Part shown: piece after piece, positions 1-10,684 of the stretch
Numbering within the stretch: the first letter of the stretch is position 1
Layout of the letters: each line of letters opens with the position of its first letter
Origin: Sphingobacterium thalpophilum
GTDB lineage: Bacteria; Bacteroidota; Bacteroidia; Sphingobacteriales; Sphingobacteriaceae
Assembly: GCF_038396785.1 (NCBI RefSeq)
Contig: NZ_CP151087.1
Span: 3,410,001-3,474,000, forward strand
DNA: 64,000 bases
Direction: 5' to 3'
Notes under the pieces: generated by a model
Seen by the model: the letters and a program-made list of their open reading frames with translations, nothing else
Database searches by the model: none
Told to the model about the DNA's origin: nothing
Made by a program: the position numbers and the translations under genes

Positions 1-1
1 C

Positions 2-1249
2 AGCGTATTTGAAGATAGCAAATTGAGCAAAATTCTGGAAATGGTTCAGGACGCCACTGCACGTAAATCCAAAACACAATTGTTTATCGCCAGATTTGCT
101 AAGATATATGTTCCTATTATTTTCGGCCTTGCACTTTTAGTTCTTATTTTACCCCTATTTTTTGTTCATGACTATAATTTTAAGGACTGGTTCTACCGGA
201 GTTTAGTCTTTCTGGTGATCAGCTGCCCCTGCGCCCTGGTCGTTTCCATTCCCCTGGGTTATTTTGGCGGTATAGGCTTAGCTTCCCGAAATGGTATATT
301 ATTTAAGGGCGGGAACTTCCTCGATGCCATCACTTCAGTCGATACCGTTGTCATGGATAAAACGGGCACGCTTACAGCCGGTGTATTTGAGGTAACGGAA
401 GTTTTTGCCGTCAATGGAGATCCAGCGGAATTACTGAACTATGCGAAAGCTATTGAGGCACATTCAACACACCCCATTGCGAAGGCGATCGCCAGTTATC
501 ATTCCGGCAGTGCCGCATTGCAAGCTGAGAAAATCCAGGAAATAGCAGGCCACGGACTTTTCGCCACTGTTAACGGAAAGCCCACACTCGCGGGCAACAG
601 CAAATTACTGGACAAATTCAATATCAGCTATCCGGCAGAGCTAAGGCAAATGGCCTACTCCATTGTATTACTCGCCATCGAAGGTCAATATGCGGGTTAC
701 ATTACTGTTGCGGATCGAATTAAACCAGATGCCAGGGCAGTGATCCAAACCATGCATGCTCAAGGTTTGTATACCGTCATGTTATCTGGAGATAAAACAG
801 CGGTGGTAGATGAAGTCGCCAAAGAACTTGGACTCGACAAAGCCTATGGCGATCTCCTTCCTGAGGATAAAGTGAGCCATGTACAGCAGCTGATTGACCA
901 AGGACGCCGCGTTGCCTTTGCCGGCGATGGCGTAAACGACGCCCCTGTAGTTGCCTTAGCACATGTTGGCATTGCTATGGGCGGACTGGGAGCTGATGCG
1001 ACCATTGAAACTGCTGATGTTGTGATCCAAAACGATGAGCCACACAAGATTTTGTCGGCCATAAAAATTGGCAAAATAACCCGAAGTATTGTCTGGCAGA
1101 ATGTCATCCTGGCGATGGGAATAAAAATCATTGTTTTGATCCTGGGCGCCGGAGGCGTTGCAACACTATGGGAAGCAGTCATTGCTGATGTAGGGGTAGC
1201 TCTTCTGGCGATTTTAAATGCCATTCGGATCCAGCATAAAAAAGTTTAA
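2..1249 (+). CDS. Heavy-metal P1B-type ATPase, Zn/Cd/Pb-like (5' end outside window)
   Basis: Membrane pump exporting soft divalent metals using ATP. The frame is open from the first bases (SVFEDSKLSKIL...), so the N-terminal metal-binding and first membrane segments lie outside the window. Visible in order: two hydrophobic segments, the metal-site CPC in ISCPCALVVS, the phosphorylated Asp in DKTGTLT, an HP motif (STHPIAKA), the hinge GDGVNDAP, and a last membrane segment with ADVGVALLAILNAIRI. An Asp in that last segment is typical of the Zn/Cd/Pb (ZntA) subgroup rather than copper pumps, which have other residues there. A hairpin terminator follows at 1340-1368. Metal specificity is inferred from these motifs only. 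Confidence 0.93.
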   Translation, partial: SVFEDSKLSKILEMVQDATARKSKTQLFIARFAKIYVPIIFGLALLVLILPLFFVHDYNFKDWFYRSLVFLVISCPCALVVSIPLGYFGGIGLASRNGILFKGGNFLDAITSVDTVVMDKTGTLTAGVFEVTEVFAVNGDPAELLNYAKAIEAHSTHPIAKAIASYHSGSAALQAEKIQEIAGHGLFATVNGKPTLAGNSKLLDKFNISYPAELRQMAYSIVLLAIEGQYAGYITVADRIKPDARAVIQTMHAQGLYTVMLSGDKTAVVDEVAKELGLDKAYGDLLPEDKVSHVQQLIDQGRRVAFAGDGVNDAPVVALAHVGIAMGGLGADATIETADVVIQNDEPHKILSAIKIGKITRSIVWQNVILAMGIKIIVLILGAGGVATLWEAVIADVGVALLAILNAIRIQHKKV

Positions 1250-1339
1250 AATAGAAGATACCCAAGAAATCTGGCCAACACCTGTAAAAATCGGACATCA
1301 GAAATAAAGTAGTAGAATATCCCTAAAATTGAATAAAAG

Positions 1340-1372
1340 CGGGGCTGTCCAAAAGTTGAACAGCCCCGTTTC
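1340..1372. terminator. Hairpin terminator between converging genes
   Basis: Perfect 9-bp stem (1340-1348 CGGGGCTGT with 1360-1368 ACAGCCCCG) and an 11-nt loop, followed by TTTCAT. It lies between the metal ATPase (+) and pgi (-), so it probably serves both. Confidence 0.7.
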
Positions 1373-1415
1373 ATATGTTTCATCCCGGATCTAATTTAGA
1401 TCACAAAGAGCAATT

Positions 1416-3131
<1,716 letters not shown>

Positions 3132-3303
3132 TCAGTATTTCATTGTTACACATCGTGTAGATCCTTAAATGAAGGTTTATTCCGTTGACAATACCAAAAC
3201 TAAAAAAAAAGGTCAAATTATCCCTATTGGGCAATCTATATTGGGTGCGAAGTTATTCGATAGAAGCACGAATTTATTAATTAAAATTTCTACTTTAGCG
3301 GAT

Positions 3304-4387
3304 ATGACAAAAGAACAAATTCAAGACTTGAGGGATCGTGTTACTTCCCTGAGGAGGCATCTTTGACATCGATGCACGCAAAGAAGAGATAGAAAGAGAT
3401 CAAGCTATTACGCTTGAAGCAAGTTTTTGGGATGATTCCAAAGCTGCAGAGAAAATACTCTTGTCCATAAAAAACCAAAAGGTATGGACAGACCACTTCG
3501 ACGAAGTTGCAGCGGCGGTTGAAGACGCCTATGTCATGTATGAATTCTTCCAATCTGGCGACGCGAGTGATAAGGAAGTGGACGACCAATATAAACTAGC
3601 TTTAGAGAAAGTTGAGGAGCTCGAATTCAAAAACATGCTTAGCGCCGAAGAAGATCAGCTGGATGCAATTTTACAGATTACAGCTGGTGCCGGCGGGACT
3701 GAAAGTTGTGACTGGGCTGCCATGCTGATGCGTATGTATATTATGTGGGGCGAGAAAAATGGGTATAAAGTGACCGAACAAGATTCGCAGGAAGGTGACG
3801 TTGCAGGCATTAAGAGTGTAACCTTACAAATATCAGGCGATTTCGCTTATGGCTACCTTAAGGGAGAAAACGGTGTACACAGGCTCGTTCGGATTTCTCC
3901 GTTTGATTCCAATGCAAAACGCCATACCTCGTTCGCGTCTGTTTATGTTTATCCCTTGATTGATGATAATATTGAGATTGATGTGAAGGATTCGGAAATC
4001 GAATGGGACACGTTCCGCTCAGGTGGTGCAGGAGGTCAGAACGTGAATAAGGTGGAAACAGCCGTTCGATTACATCACAAACCTACTGGCATTATTATTA
4101 AAAATCAGGAATCCAGATCGCAATTACAAAACAAAGAAAATGCGATGCGCTTATTGAAATCACAGTTATACGAGATTGAAATGCGTAAACGCCAGGAAGC
4201 TACCGCTGCTATTGAAGGAAACAAAAAGAAAATAGAATGGGGATCCCAAATTCGAAATTATGTCCTACATCCTTACAAGTTAATTAAAGATTTACGGACC
4301 AATTACGAAACCTCCAATACACAAGCTGTCCTGGATGGTGATCTAAATGATTTTCTAAAAAATTATCTGATGGAATTTGGCGGATAA
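3304..4387 (+). CDS. prfB: Peptide chain release factor 2, with programmed +1 frameshift
   Basis: Releases finished protein at UGA and UAA. The gene is in two frames: 3304-3363 encodes 20 residues ending ...SLRRHL, then an in-frame TGA at 3364-3366; reading resumes in +1 from GAC at 3365 to 4387. The joined product is about 360 aa, the normal RF2 length. The slip site AGGAGGCATCTTTGAC closely resembles the conserved RF2 site, with a Shine-Dalgarno-like AGGAGG just before CTT TGA. The UGA-recognition tripeptide SPF ([10 protein letters not shown]) and the catalytic GGQ ([16 protein letters not shown]) are present. Known for the family: low RF2 slows termination at this UGA and raises frameshifting, giving autoregulation. 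A separate-gene reading of the two halves would be wrong. Confidence 0.95.
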
Positions 4388-4416
4388 AGACGATTCCGAA
4401 ACTCAATCATATTGGA

Positions 4417-4447
4417 GACGCTCTCTTTTGGGAGTGTCTTTTTTTTT
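4417..4447 (+). terminator. Intrinsic terminator of prfB
   Basis: Stem GACGCTCTC / GGGAGTGTC (one G-U pair) followed by a run of about ten T residues at 4438-4447, starting 30 nt after the prfB stop. Confidence 0.85.
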
Positions 4448-4839
4448 GTGCTATCTGTTGCTTTTCTAATTGGGCTTCAGCCGAATTCTTCACCTGACCG
4501 ATTGCCCCTTTCCTACACAGTTTGTCACAAAAGTTGTCAATTTTTCTTAACAATCTGCAGGCAAATGTTAAAAAACCTTAAAAGTCTACTGCCCATATCG
4601 TTATTATATTTTAATCGATTTTTATTACAAAACAAAATTAAAACACTGAAAAATAACAACTTACTCAATATTACTTTGTATCAAGAACGTTACAATTTGA
4701 ACAGTGGTGCCATTTTTGGCACAAAATAAAGGCATGTCTTTTGCGTTTATGCAATCGTAATATTTTCATTACAAATGATGCCGATTGCGGTATCGGTTAA
4801 ATATAGAATGAACGAATGTGTATCTAAAATAGAACGGTT
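4448..4839. other. Intergenic region upstream of the GT2 gene
   Basis: About 390 AT-rich bases between the prfB terminator and the GT2 start. It should hold the promoter of the polysaccharide genes; TTACTTTG at 4671-4678 is one base from the TAnnTTTG -7 box. A 105-codon open frame crosses it but has no family-like features and I do not call it a gene. Confidence 0.3.
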
Positions 4840-6285
4840 ATGAATTACATGAAAGAAAACTCGATCGTATCCAAGCAGATGACCAAACAATGGCAGCCTG
4901 CGGTATATGATGTAAATGCAGGAGAAAAGCGATCTGATCATACAGTGAGCAAAAACGAGGAAAGCAACTTTGGTCCAAGAGAATATGGTATTTTTGGAGC
5001 GACTTTTTTTATACTATTTGCGTCTGTTTTTGGCGTATACATGCTTCAACCTGATTTTGATGCGTTACGTTTCCAACGTTTAGACAGTATTGGCGGAACA
5101 TTTTTGATTGTTTTCGGGATACTTTTAGCGGCTATTGCCATCAGTTTTTTGATTTTTTTAATTGTACTTCACCGTAAATATAAGCCCATTGCTTCTGTAT
5201 CGGACGATGAGCTACCTACTTGTACGATTATTGTTCCGGCTTATAACGAAGGGCAGTTAGTCTATGATACCTTACATAGTTTGGCTAGCAGTGATTATCC
5301 GGAGAAGAAACTTCAGATCATCGCTATTGATGACGGTAGTAAGGACAATACCTTTGCCTGGATACAACGTGCCAAAATGGAATTGGGCGATCGTGTTGAA
5401 ATTTATCAGCAGCCCAAGAATATGGGTAAGAGACATGCCTTATACCGTGGATTTAAGTTAGGTACGGGAGAAATCTTTATTACGGTTGATAGTGATTCTA
5501 TTGTTAAAAAGGATACCATACGTAATATGGCGAGTCCTTTTGTAACAAACAAAGAGTGTGGAGCAGTTGCGGGTAACGTGCGCGTACTGAATACGAAAAA
5601 AGCGATTATACCTCGTATGTTGAACGTTAGCTTCGTATTCAGCTTTGAGTTTGTACGTTCGGCGCAAAGTATGTTGGGCACGGTCATGTGTACACCAGGA
5701 GCCTTGTCCGGCTATCGTAAAGAGGCTGTCATGAACTGTTTGGAGGATTGGATTAACCAGACTTTTATGGGGCAACCGTCTGATATCGGTGAAGATCGCG
5801 CGATGACCAATATGATCCTAAAACAGGGGTATCATGTGTTATTTCAATCCAATGCATACGTTTACACCGACACTCCTGTACGTTATAAAAATTTGTACAA
5901 GATGTTTATCCGTTGGGAGCGAAGCAACGTGCGCGAAAACATTGCGATGAGTCAATTTGCATTTAAGAATTTCCGTCAAGGACCTAAATGGGGAGCACGT
6001 ATCTTATTGCTTATGCAATGGAAAAAAGTATTATTGTCTTATCCAATGATGTTATTGATGCTGTGGACTGTATTTCATTATCCATTGATGTTCTTAAGCT
6101 CAACGTTGGTCGGTATCTTAATATTTTCCAGCATACAGGCCTATTTCTTTGCTTCTAAAAACTCCGACGCCAAAGAAGCTTTCTGGGCTTATAGTTACAG
6201 TATATTTTATGCCTTCAGCTTATTCTGGATTACACCGTATGCGATAGCGACAGCTGGACGCAGAGGTTGGTTGACAAGGGGTTAA
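4840..6285 (+). CDS. Membrane glycosyltransferase family 2, hyaluronan/chitin-synthase-like
   Basis: Predicted processive inner-membrane synthase that polymerises a sugar from a UDP donor. The 481-aa protein has a soluble N-terminus, two membrane segments (about residues 50-70 and 86-110), a GT-A domain, and several C-terminal membrane segments from about 385. Key residues are visible: IIVPAYNEG (130-138), AIDDGS (162-167), the DSDS metal-binding motif (217-220), GED (317-319, catalytic base) and the acceptor-channel RW (358-359). The segment TPGALSGYRKEA resembles hyaluronan synthase and NodC. It is followed after 34 nt by a UDP-sugar dehydrogenase gene, which suggests a two-gene unit for an acidic exopolysaccharide. 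The polymer is not identifiable from sequence. Confidence 0.85.
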   Translation: MNYMKENSIVSKQMTKQWQPAVYDVNAGEKRSDHTVSKNEESNFGPREYGIFGATFFILFASVFGVYMLQPDFDALRFQRLDSIGGTFLIVFGILLAAIAISFLIFLIVLHRKYKPIASVSDDELPTCTIIVPAYNEGQLVYDTLHSLASSDYPEKKLQIIAIDDGSKDNTFAWIQRAKMELGDRVEIYQQPKNMGKRHALYRGFKLGTGEIFITVDSDSIVKKDTIRNMASPFVTNKECGAVAGNVRVLNTKKAIIPRMLNVSFVFSFEFVRSAQSMLGTVMCTPGALSGYRKEAVMNCLEDWINQTFMGQPSDIGEDRAMTNMILKQGYHVLFQSNAYVYTDTPVRYKNLYKMFIRWERSNVRENIAMSQFAFKNFRQGPKWGARILLLMQWKKVLLSYPMMLLMLWTVFHYPLMFLSSTLVGILIFSSIQAYFFASKNSDAKEAFWAYSYSIFYAFSLFWITPYAIATAGRRGWLTRG

Positions 6286-6319
6286 AATTAAAGCAAAGAA
6301 CGTATATTTACAGCTATAT

Positions 6320-7621
6320 ATGAGAGATTTTAAGGTAAAAAAGATTGCCGTCATCGGCCAAGGATATGTGGGATTGCCATTAGCAATAGCATTTTCCGAT
6401 TTTTTCCCGGTGATTGGATTTGACATAAATAAAACACGTATTGAAGAGCTTAAGCAAGGCCTTGACCGCACCCTAGAAACGGATCAAAAAGAGTTAAAAC
6501 GGGCGCGAGACTTATTCTCTACATCAAACCAAAGTAAAGGATATGATGCAAGCAATTCTACAGCCGATATTGCTGATGCAAATGTCTATATTGTAACTGT
6601 TCCAACTCCGATAGACCGTTATAATTCACCAGACTTGTCCCCTTTGTTAAAAGCTTCCAAAATGATTGGAGAACTTTTGACAAAAGGTGATTTGGTGATC
6701 TATGAATCTACTGTTTATCCTGGTTGTACTGAAGAAGAGTGTATACCTGTTTTGGAGACTTTCTCGGGATTAAAATTTAATCAAGATTTTTTTGTTGGCT
6801 ATTCCCCAGAACGCATTAATCCAGGCGATAAAGTAAATTCACTTCAAAAAGTCATGAAGGTGACTTCCGGAAGCACGCCTGAGGCCGGATTGGTGGTAGA
6901 TGGACTTTATAAAAATATTATTGAAGCCGGGACACATTTGGCCCCTTCAATCAAAGTTGCCGAAGCTGCCAAAGTGATCGAAAATGCGCAGCGTGATGTA
7001 AATATTTCCTTTATGAATGAGCTCGCGCTAATCTTCGACCGAGTGGGCATAGATACACAGGACGTGTTAGATGCTGCAGGTACAAAATATAACTTCCTTC
7101 GTTTTAAACCGGGTTTAGTCGGAGGCCATTGTATTTCTGTGGACCCTTATTATCTTGCTCAAAAAGCAACTCAACTAGGCTATCATCCCCACGTCATTTT
7201 ATCTGGCAGAGAGGTGAATGATCAAATTGCTTCTTTCATTGCTTCAAAAGTTGTTAAACTGATGATTCAAAAAAATATCAAATTTGAGGGAGCCAAAGCG
7301 CTGGTATTAGGTATTACATTCAAAGAAAATTGTCCTGATATTAGAAACAGCAAGGTCATTGACATGATCCATGACCTCCAAGAGTTTGGTTTAAAGGTAG
7401 ATGTCTACGATCCATGGGTAAATGTAGATGATGTGAAATCACATTTCAATCTCGAGCTATTGTCATCTCTTCCTGAATCTGCAGATTATGACAGCGTTAT
7501 ACTTGCCGTTGGACACCGAGAATTTTTGCATTTGGATCTCAACAACTTAAAAAAGAACCCATCCGTTGTTTTTGATATCAAGGGCCTACTCGACCGAAAA
7601 TTAGTGGATGCTCGTCTATAA
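6320..7621 (+). CDS. Nucleotide-sugar 6-dehydrogenase, WbpA/TviB-like (UDP-HexNAc)
   Basis: NAD-dependent four-electron oxidation of a UDP-hexosamine to the uronic acid. The 433-aa protein begins with a Rossmann NAD-binding motif (AVIGQGYVGLPLA). The catalytic Cys is residue 271 in VGGHCISVDPYYL; YSPERINPGD and VKVAEAAKVIENAQRDVNI-type segments are characteristic of the UDP-N-acetyl-glucosamine/galactosamine dehydrogenase branch rather than UDP-glucose dehydrogenases. Starts 34 nt after the GT2 synthase gene and is probably co-transcribed, supplying its acidic donor. A strong hairpin terminator follows at 7657-7699. Substrate is inferred from the subfamily look. Confidence 0.9.
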   Translation: MRDFKVKKIAVIGQGYVGLPLAIAFSDFFPVIGFDINKTRIEELKQGLDRTLETDQKELKRARDLFSTSNQSKGYDASNSTADIADANVYIVTVPTPIDRYNSPDLSPLLKASKMIGELLTKGDLVIYESTVYPGCTEEECIPVLETFSGLKFNQDFFVGYSPERINPGDKVNSLQKVMKVTSGSTPEAGLVVDGLYKNIIEAGTHLAPSIKVAEAAKVIENAQRDVNISFMNELALIFDRVGIDTQDVLDAAGTKYNFLRFKPGLVGGHCISVDPYYLAQKATQLGYHPHVILSGREVNDQIASFIASKVVKLMIQKNIKFEGAKALVLGITFKENCPDIRNSKVIDMIHDLQEFGLKVDVYDPWVNVDDVKSHFNLELLSSLPESADYDSVILAVGHREFLHLDLNNLKKNPSVVFDIKGLLDRKLVDARL

Positions 7622-7656
7622 GGAATTTATTTTGATTACATCGGTTACTTTATAAG

Positions 7657-7699
7657 ATCTTGATCTACTTAAATTTGTAATAAGTAGATCAAGATTTTG
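7657..7699. terminator. Terminator after the polysaccharide genes
   Basis: Perfect 14-bp inverted repeat (7657-7670 with 7682-7695), 11-nt loop, followed by TTTTG. Positioned between convergent genes. Confidence 0.8.
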
Positions 7700-7806
7700 T
7701 TAGTATTGACAACTATATCCCATCGGCAATGTTGAATCGGTAGTCAAGTCAGCTGCGGTTGTTCATCTTTTATAAACGACAAAACCTATTTGTCTGTCTC
7801 TACAAC

Positions 7807-8442
7807 TTACAACCAACTTACGCTACCGGTCTCAACGTCATAGTTTGCGCCAACAATCTTAATTTTACCCTCTTCTTCAAGTTTACGAAGCGTTGAACTT
7901 TGTCTGCGAATGTCACGGATCGCATGTTTAATGTTCTGTTGATTTAGTTTTTCAAGCAACACACTATTTTTAGAAGAACGTTCTTCCCCCTTATCGATCA
8001 CCTCATTAATGATTGGGTCGAAATGATTTATCAAATGATTTAGGTTATCCATTCCCATACCCTCAATCTGTGCCGCATCCAATCCTCCTTTTAATGCTCC
8101 ACATTTGGTATGCCCTAGAACGACAACAAGTTTAGAACCTGCCACATTGCAACCAAACTCCATCGAACCTAAAATATCTTGATTGACAAAATTTCCGGCA
8201 ATCCGGATACTGAAGATATCGCCCAATCCCTGATCAAATATAAGTTCAGCTGAAGTACGGCTATCGATGCAGCTTAGCACCACGGCAAATGGCCATTGTC
8301 CCTCACGCGTAGCGTTCACCTGTTCAAGTAGATCGCGGTTAGCTTTCAGGTTATTAACAAAGCGCTGGTTTCCCTCCTTCAGGAAATTTAATGCTTTTTC
8401 AGGTGTAATCGTCGATTGTGTTTCGTACGTATGTGCCTTCAT
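7807..8442 (-). CDS. Beta-class carbonic anhydrase
   Basis: Zinc enzyme hydrating CO2 to bicarbonate in the cytoplasm. The 211-aa protein has the complete beta-class set: Cys58, Asp60 and Arg62 in SCIDSR, then His111 and Cys114 in LGHTKCGA. RIAGNFVNQDILGSMEFG between them is typical of the family. Length fits a single-domain enzyme, and no signal peptide is seen. It stands alone, facing the terminator of the polysaccharide pair, with a short AT-rich upstream region. Confidence 0.95.
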   Translation of the reverse strand: MKAHTYETQSTITPEKALNFLKEGNQRFVNNLKANRDLLEQVNATREGQWPFAVVLSCIDSRTSAELIFDQGLGDIFSIRIAGNFVNQDILGSMEFGCNVAGSKLVVVLGHTKCGALKGGLDAAQIEGMGMDNLNHLINHFDPIINEVIDKGEERSSKNSVLLEKLNQQNIKHAIRDIRRQSSTLRKLEEEGKIKIVGANYDVETGSVSWL

Positions 8443-8524
8443 AAAATTCTATTATTTGGAATATTAAAGGTAAAATTAATACGTTACATTTTAATTACCA
8501 ATAGGAGAAAATACCTGTAATTTC

Positions 8525-9511
8525 TTATACAGCCCCAGTAACTTCGTTCTTTGTGTAATAATCCATCCAAGCTTTAATTCTTCCAACAAACATTTTAAGA
8601 TAGTTTTCTGTCAAAAATATGTTGGACCAATCAAATCTTTGTGCCTGTACGCCCAGATAAAAAATAAAAATAGATGCGCCAGCTTTTGGTATTAAGCTGA
8701 GCTCTTTTTCAGATAAAAATCTATTGCTCTGGTATCCCCGCAAGAAGCTTTGCATTTTTAATTCATACTGCTCTTTATCTGATTCTATGAAAAACAGTTG
8801 TTTGCAGAAATATCCAACATCTAAAATTTGCCATCCATTTCCACAAAAGTCAAAGTCAAAAATCGTAATCTCCTTTTCAGCTGTAACGGCCATATTATCA
8901 TACCAGATATCCATATGTATAATTCCGGTTTTTGTATTATCAAAATCTGAATTTTGAAAATTTCTGCCAAACCCCTCGATGAATTCCATTTCTGGCAACT
9001 TGTCTGAAAAGAATTGTTGTAAATACGCATAAGGTAGTTCTATAAGAGACTTCTTATTGTAAGACACACGGTTAATATTCTTGTTTTCGGTATGGTTGTG
9101 CATATTTGCCATTAGAGAACCTATTCGAAAACAAGTTTCCTTGTCCATAAATCGAATTTTCTCCCCTTGAGCAAAGGAAAAAAGTACAACATATCGGATT
9201 CCTTCAGGCGCATTTATTTCTTGAATGAACCCTCCGTCTTTATCTTCAATTGGAAAAGAAACACTTAAATTATTCTTCTTCAATGATTTCAGAAGTTCAA
9301 GCTCTTCAATAATTTCGGATTTTGACCGCCAATTATGACTATAAACGCGCAAAACGTATTTCGTTTCGGTGTTGGAAAGAAAATACGTGTGATTCATTCC
9401 TGTTCTGAATAAGGAACATTGGTATTTGTCGTCTAGGCCATATCTATTTATCACAAAATCGCCTAATTGTTTGGCAGAAAGAGTAGAGGCTATAACCGGA
9501 AATGTTGTCAT
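8525..9511 (-). CDS. Phosphotransferase enzyme family protein (APH/choline-kinase fold)
   Basis: A 328-aa kinase-fold protein that probably phosphorylates a small alcohol or amine. The catalytic loop IIHMDIWYDNMAV carries the HxDxxxxN pattern, and TIFDFDFCGNGWQILDVGYF holds the metal-binding Asp (DFD). The N-terminal part YVLRVYSHNW holds the likely ATP-contacting lobe. The same pattern occurs in aminoglycoside phosphotransferases, homoserine kinase II and SrkA-like kinases, so the substrate is open; there is no specific evidence of antibiotic resistance. It is the last core gene before the integrated element. Before integration its 3'-to-5' neighbour on the right would have been tRNA-Glu. 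Confidence 0.8.
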   Translation of the reverse strand: MTTFPVIASTLSAKQLGDFVINRYGLDDKYQCSLFRTGMNHTYFLSNTETKYVLRVYSHNWRSKSEIIEELELLKSLKKNNLSVSFPIEDKDGGFIQEINAPEGIRYVVLFSFAQGEKIRFMDKETCFRIGSLMANMHNHTENKNINRVSYNKKSLIELPYAYLQQFFSDKLPEMEFIEGFGRNFQNSDFDNTKTGIIHMDIWYDNMAVTAEKEITIFDFDFCGNGWQILDVGYFCKQLFFIESDKEQYELKMQSFLRGYQSNRFLSEKELSLIPKAGASIFIFYLGVQAQRFDWSNIFLTENYLKMFVGRIKAWMDYYTKNEVTGAV

Positions 9512-9667
9512 TTTTTTTTCGTTAAATTTATAGTTTCGTTAATGAAGGATGTTTTTCCATTCAGGGTTATGATCAATAGCAGATTATTTTTTATCCCCCT
9601 ACAACTTTTGCTTATGATACCCTTTTTTCCTGGAAGTTCGTATTGGTTTTTTTAGATACTAAAAGAC

Positions 9668-9702
9668 AAAAAAAGCTTGCAATATAAATTGCAAGCTTTT
9701 TT
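9668..9702. terminator. Terminator at the left edge of the element (original tRNA-Glu terminator)
   Basis: Stem of about 14 bp (AAAAAGCTTGCAAT / ATTGCAAGCTTTTT) with loop ATAA. It lies just outside the left att repeat, and a diverged copy lies at the same distance from the right att copy (48027-48060). Confidence 0.8.
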
Positions 9703-9721
9703 AAGTTTTACTCTTTCGATC

Positions 9722-9746
9722 TGTAGCCCGTAGGGGAATCGAACCC
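9722..9746. repeat. Left attachment site (attL-like): 25-bp 3' fragment of tRNA-Glu
   Basis: A 25-bp sequence identical, same orientation, to 48082-48106, the 3' end (T-arm and acceptor strand) of the tRNA-Glu gene. Beyond 9746 the match to the tRNA stops, so this is a fragment, not a gene. Together with the integrase at 46465-47775 it marks the left end of an integrated element. The outer ~80 bp (9640-9721) also resembles 48000-48081. Confidence 0.85.
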
Positions 9747-10005
9747 TACTTGCATTAATCTATTTATCAGTAATTTACAAACCTTCTCTTTCCCTGCTCA
9801 CCGAATAACTCACTGGTTTGACATACGTTTTAGCTGCAAGTACTTCATAGAACTAATCTAAGACTTTGATGCCAATATTCCAAACGATTATCCAAGCAAA
9901 AATGGGTTTTCTTCATAGTAATTGGGAACGACAACCAAATATGCAACTAAAAAGCTTTTTGTCAAGATATTTGCCAGAGCTTAAATCCGTATAACATATA
10001 ATCAT
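9747..10005. other. Left-end non-coding segment of the element
   Basis: About 260 bases between the left att repeat and the first cargo gene. No gene, strong hairpin or tRNA structure was seen. Confidence 0.4.
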
Positions 10006-10674
10006 TTAGGTTCTCTCTCCTATTGTTAAAACGTTACTCCAATACACTTCATGAATTTTATGCATCCTTAACATTGTATACTGGATAATAGCTTCCAAAT
10101 GTCCGTCTACACCGTTTATTGATGTTATATCGGAATAACCGAATTCTTTCTGAATGGAAATCATAGGATACATAACAAATTTGTTGCTCGTCATTTCCGA
10201 AAACTTACCATCGGCAACGTCCTTCTCTGAAAATGGTTCTGCTAAAATTGCTTCAAAAAACGAACGATAAACAACAACAAATTGAGTTCCCCAAAAGGCA
10301 TCAATCCATGTCAATCCCGATGGAAGCGGCAAGATATTCGTATAGCCACCAAGAATTCCTCCAAGTAAGAAATTTGCTCCCAAACGGTTTGCTTCGTAAA
10401 TAGCTGACAGAAAGTTTTCAGTGTTATAATCTGCGGTAAACTCATGATCATCCTCACAAATTATGATAACGTCTTCATCATTTTCAAGAGCCATCTTTAT
10501 AATACGGCATATACTCATCCAAAGCCCAATCGCTCCGTTCACGTGGACAGAAGCATCAACTACTTTTACGTCAAATTCATTTCGCCCCTCATACTGGGAT
10601 AAAATGTGCTTCAATCTATCCTTTCTTTTCGGGATATTTATAACATAGGTAGATATACTAATTTCGCTTACCAT
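10006..10674 (-). CDS. Glycosyltransferase family 25 protein (first copy)
   Basis: A 222-aa protein with the GT25 (LPS-type galactosyltransferase) layout: an N-terminal strand and basic helix STYVINIPKRKDRLKHIL, then DVKVVDA, IGLWMSICRII, and the acidic donor/metal-binding motif IIICEDDHEF near residue 75-83. The C-terminal part ends with MYPMISIQKEFGYSD. It lies 10 nt downstream of a paralogue with the same plan (10685-11335), so the pair is an internal duplication. Being directly downstream of a peptide exporter, the enzymes may glycosylate the exported peptide or a surface glycan; the substrate is not visible. Confidence 0.75.
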   Translation of the reverse strand: MVSEISISTYVINIPKRKDRLKHILSQYEGRNEFDVKVVDASVHVNGAIGLWMSICRIIKMALENDEDVIIICEDDHEFTADYNTENFLSAIYEANRLGANFLLGGILGGYTNILPLPSGLTWIDAFWGTQFVVVYRSFFEAILAEPFSEKDVADGKFSEMTSNKFVMYPMISIQKEFGYSDITSINGVDGHLEAIIQYTMLRMHKIHEVYWSNVLTIGERT

Positions 10675-10684
10675 GATCTTTAAT

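Noticed and set aside
3169..3366. Separate small gene before prfB
   Set aside because: It is the first frame of prfB extended upstream; the real start is 3304 and the stop is the frameshift UGA.
4412..4729. 105-codon open frame after prfB
   Set aside because: It starts inside the prfB terminator, has no family features and no start signal; treated as intergenic.
8525..9511. Aminoglycoside-resistance gene
   Set aside because: Only the general kinase motifs are visible; it sits in core DNA outside the element, without resistance neighbours.
9722..9800. Second tRNA gene near 9722
   Set aside because: Only the last 25 bases match tRNA-Glu; no anticodon arm or D arm follows, so it is an att fragment.
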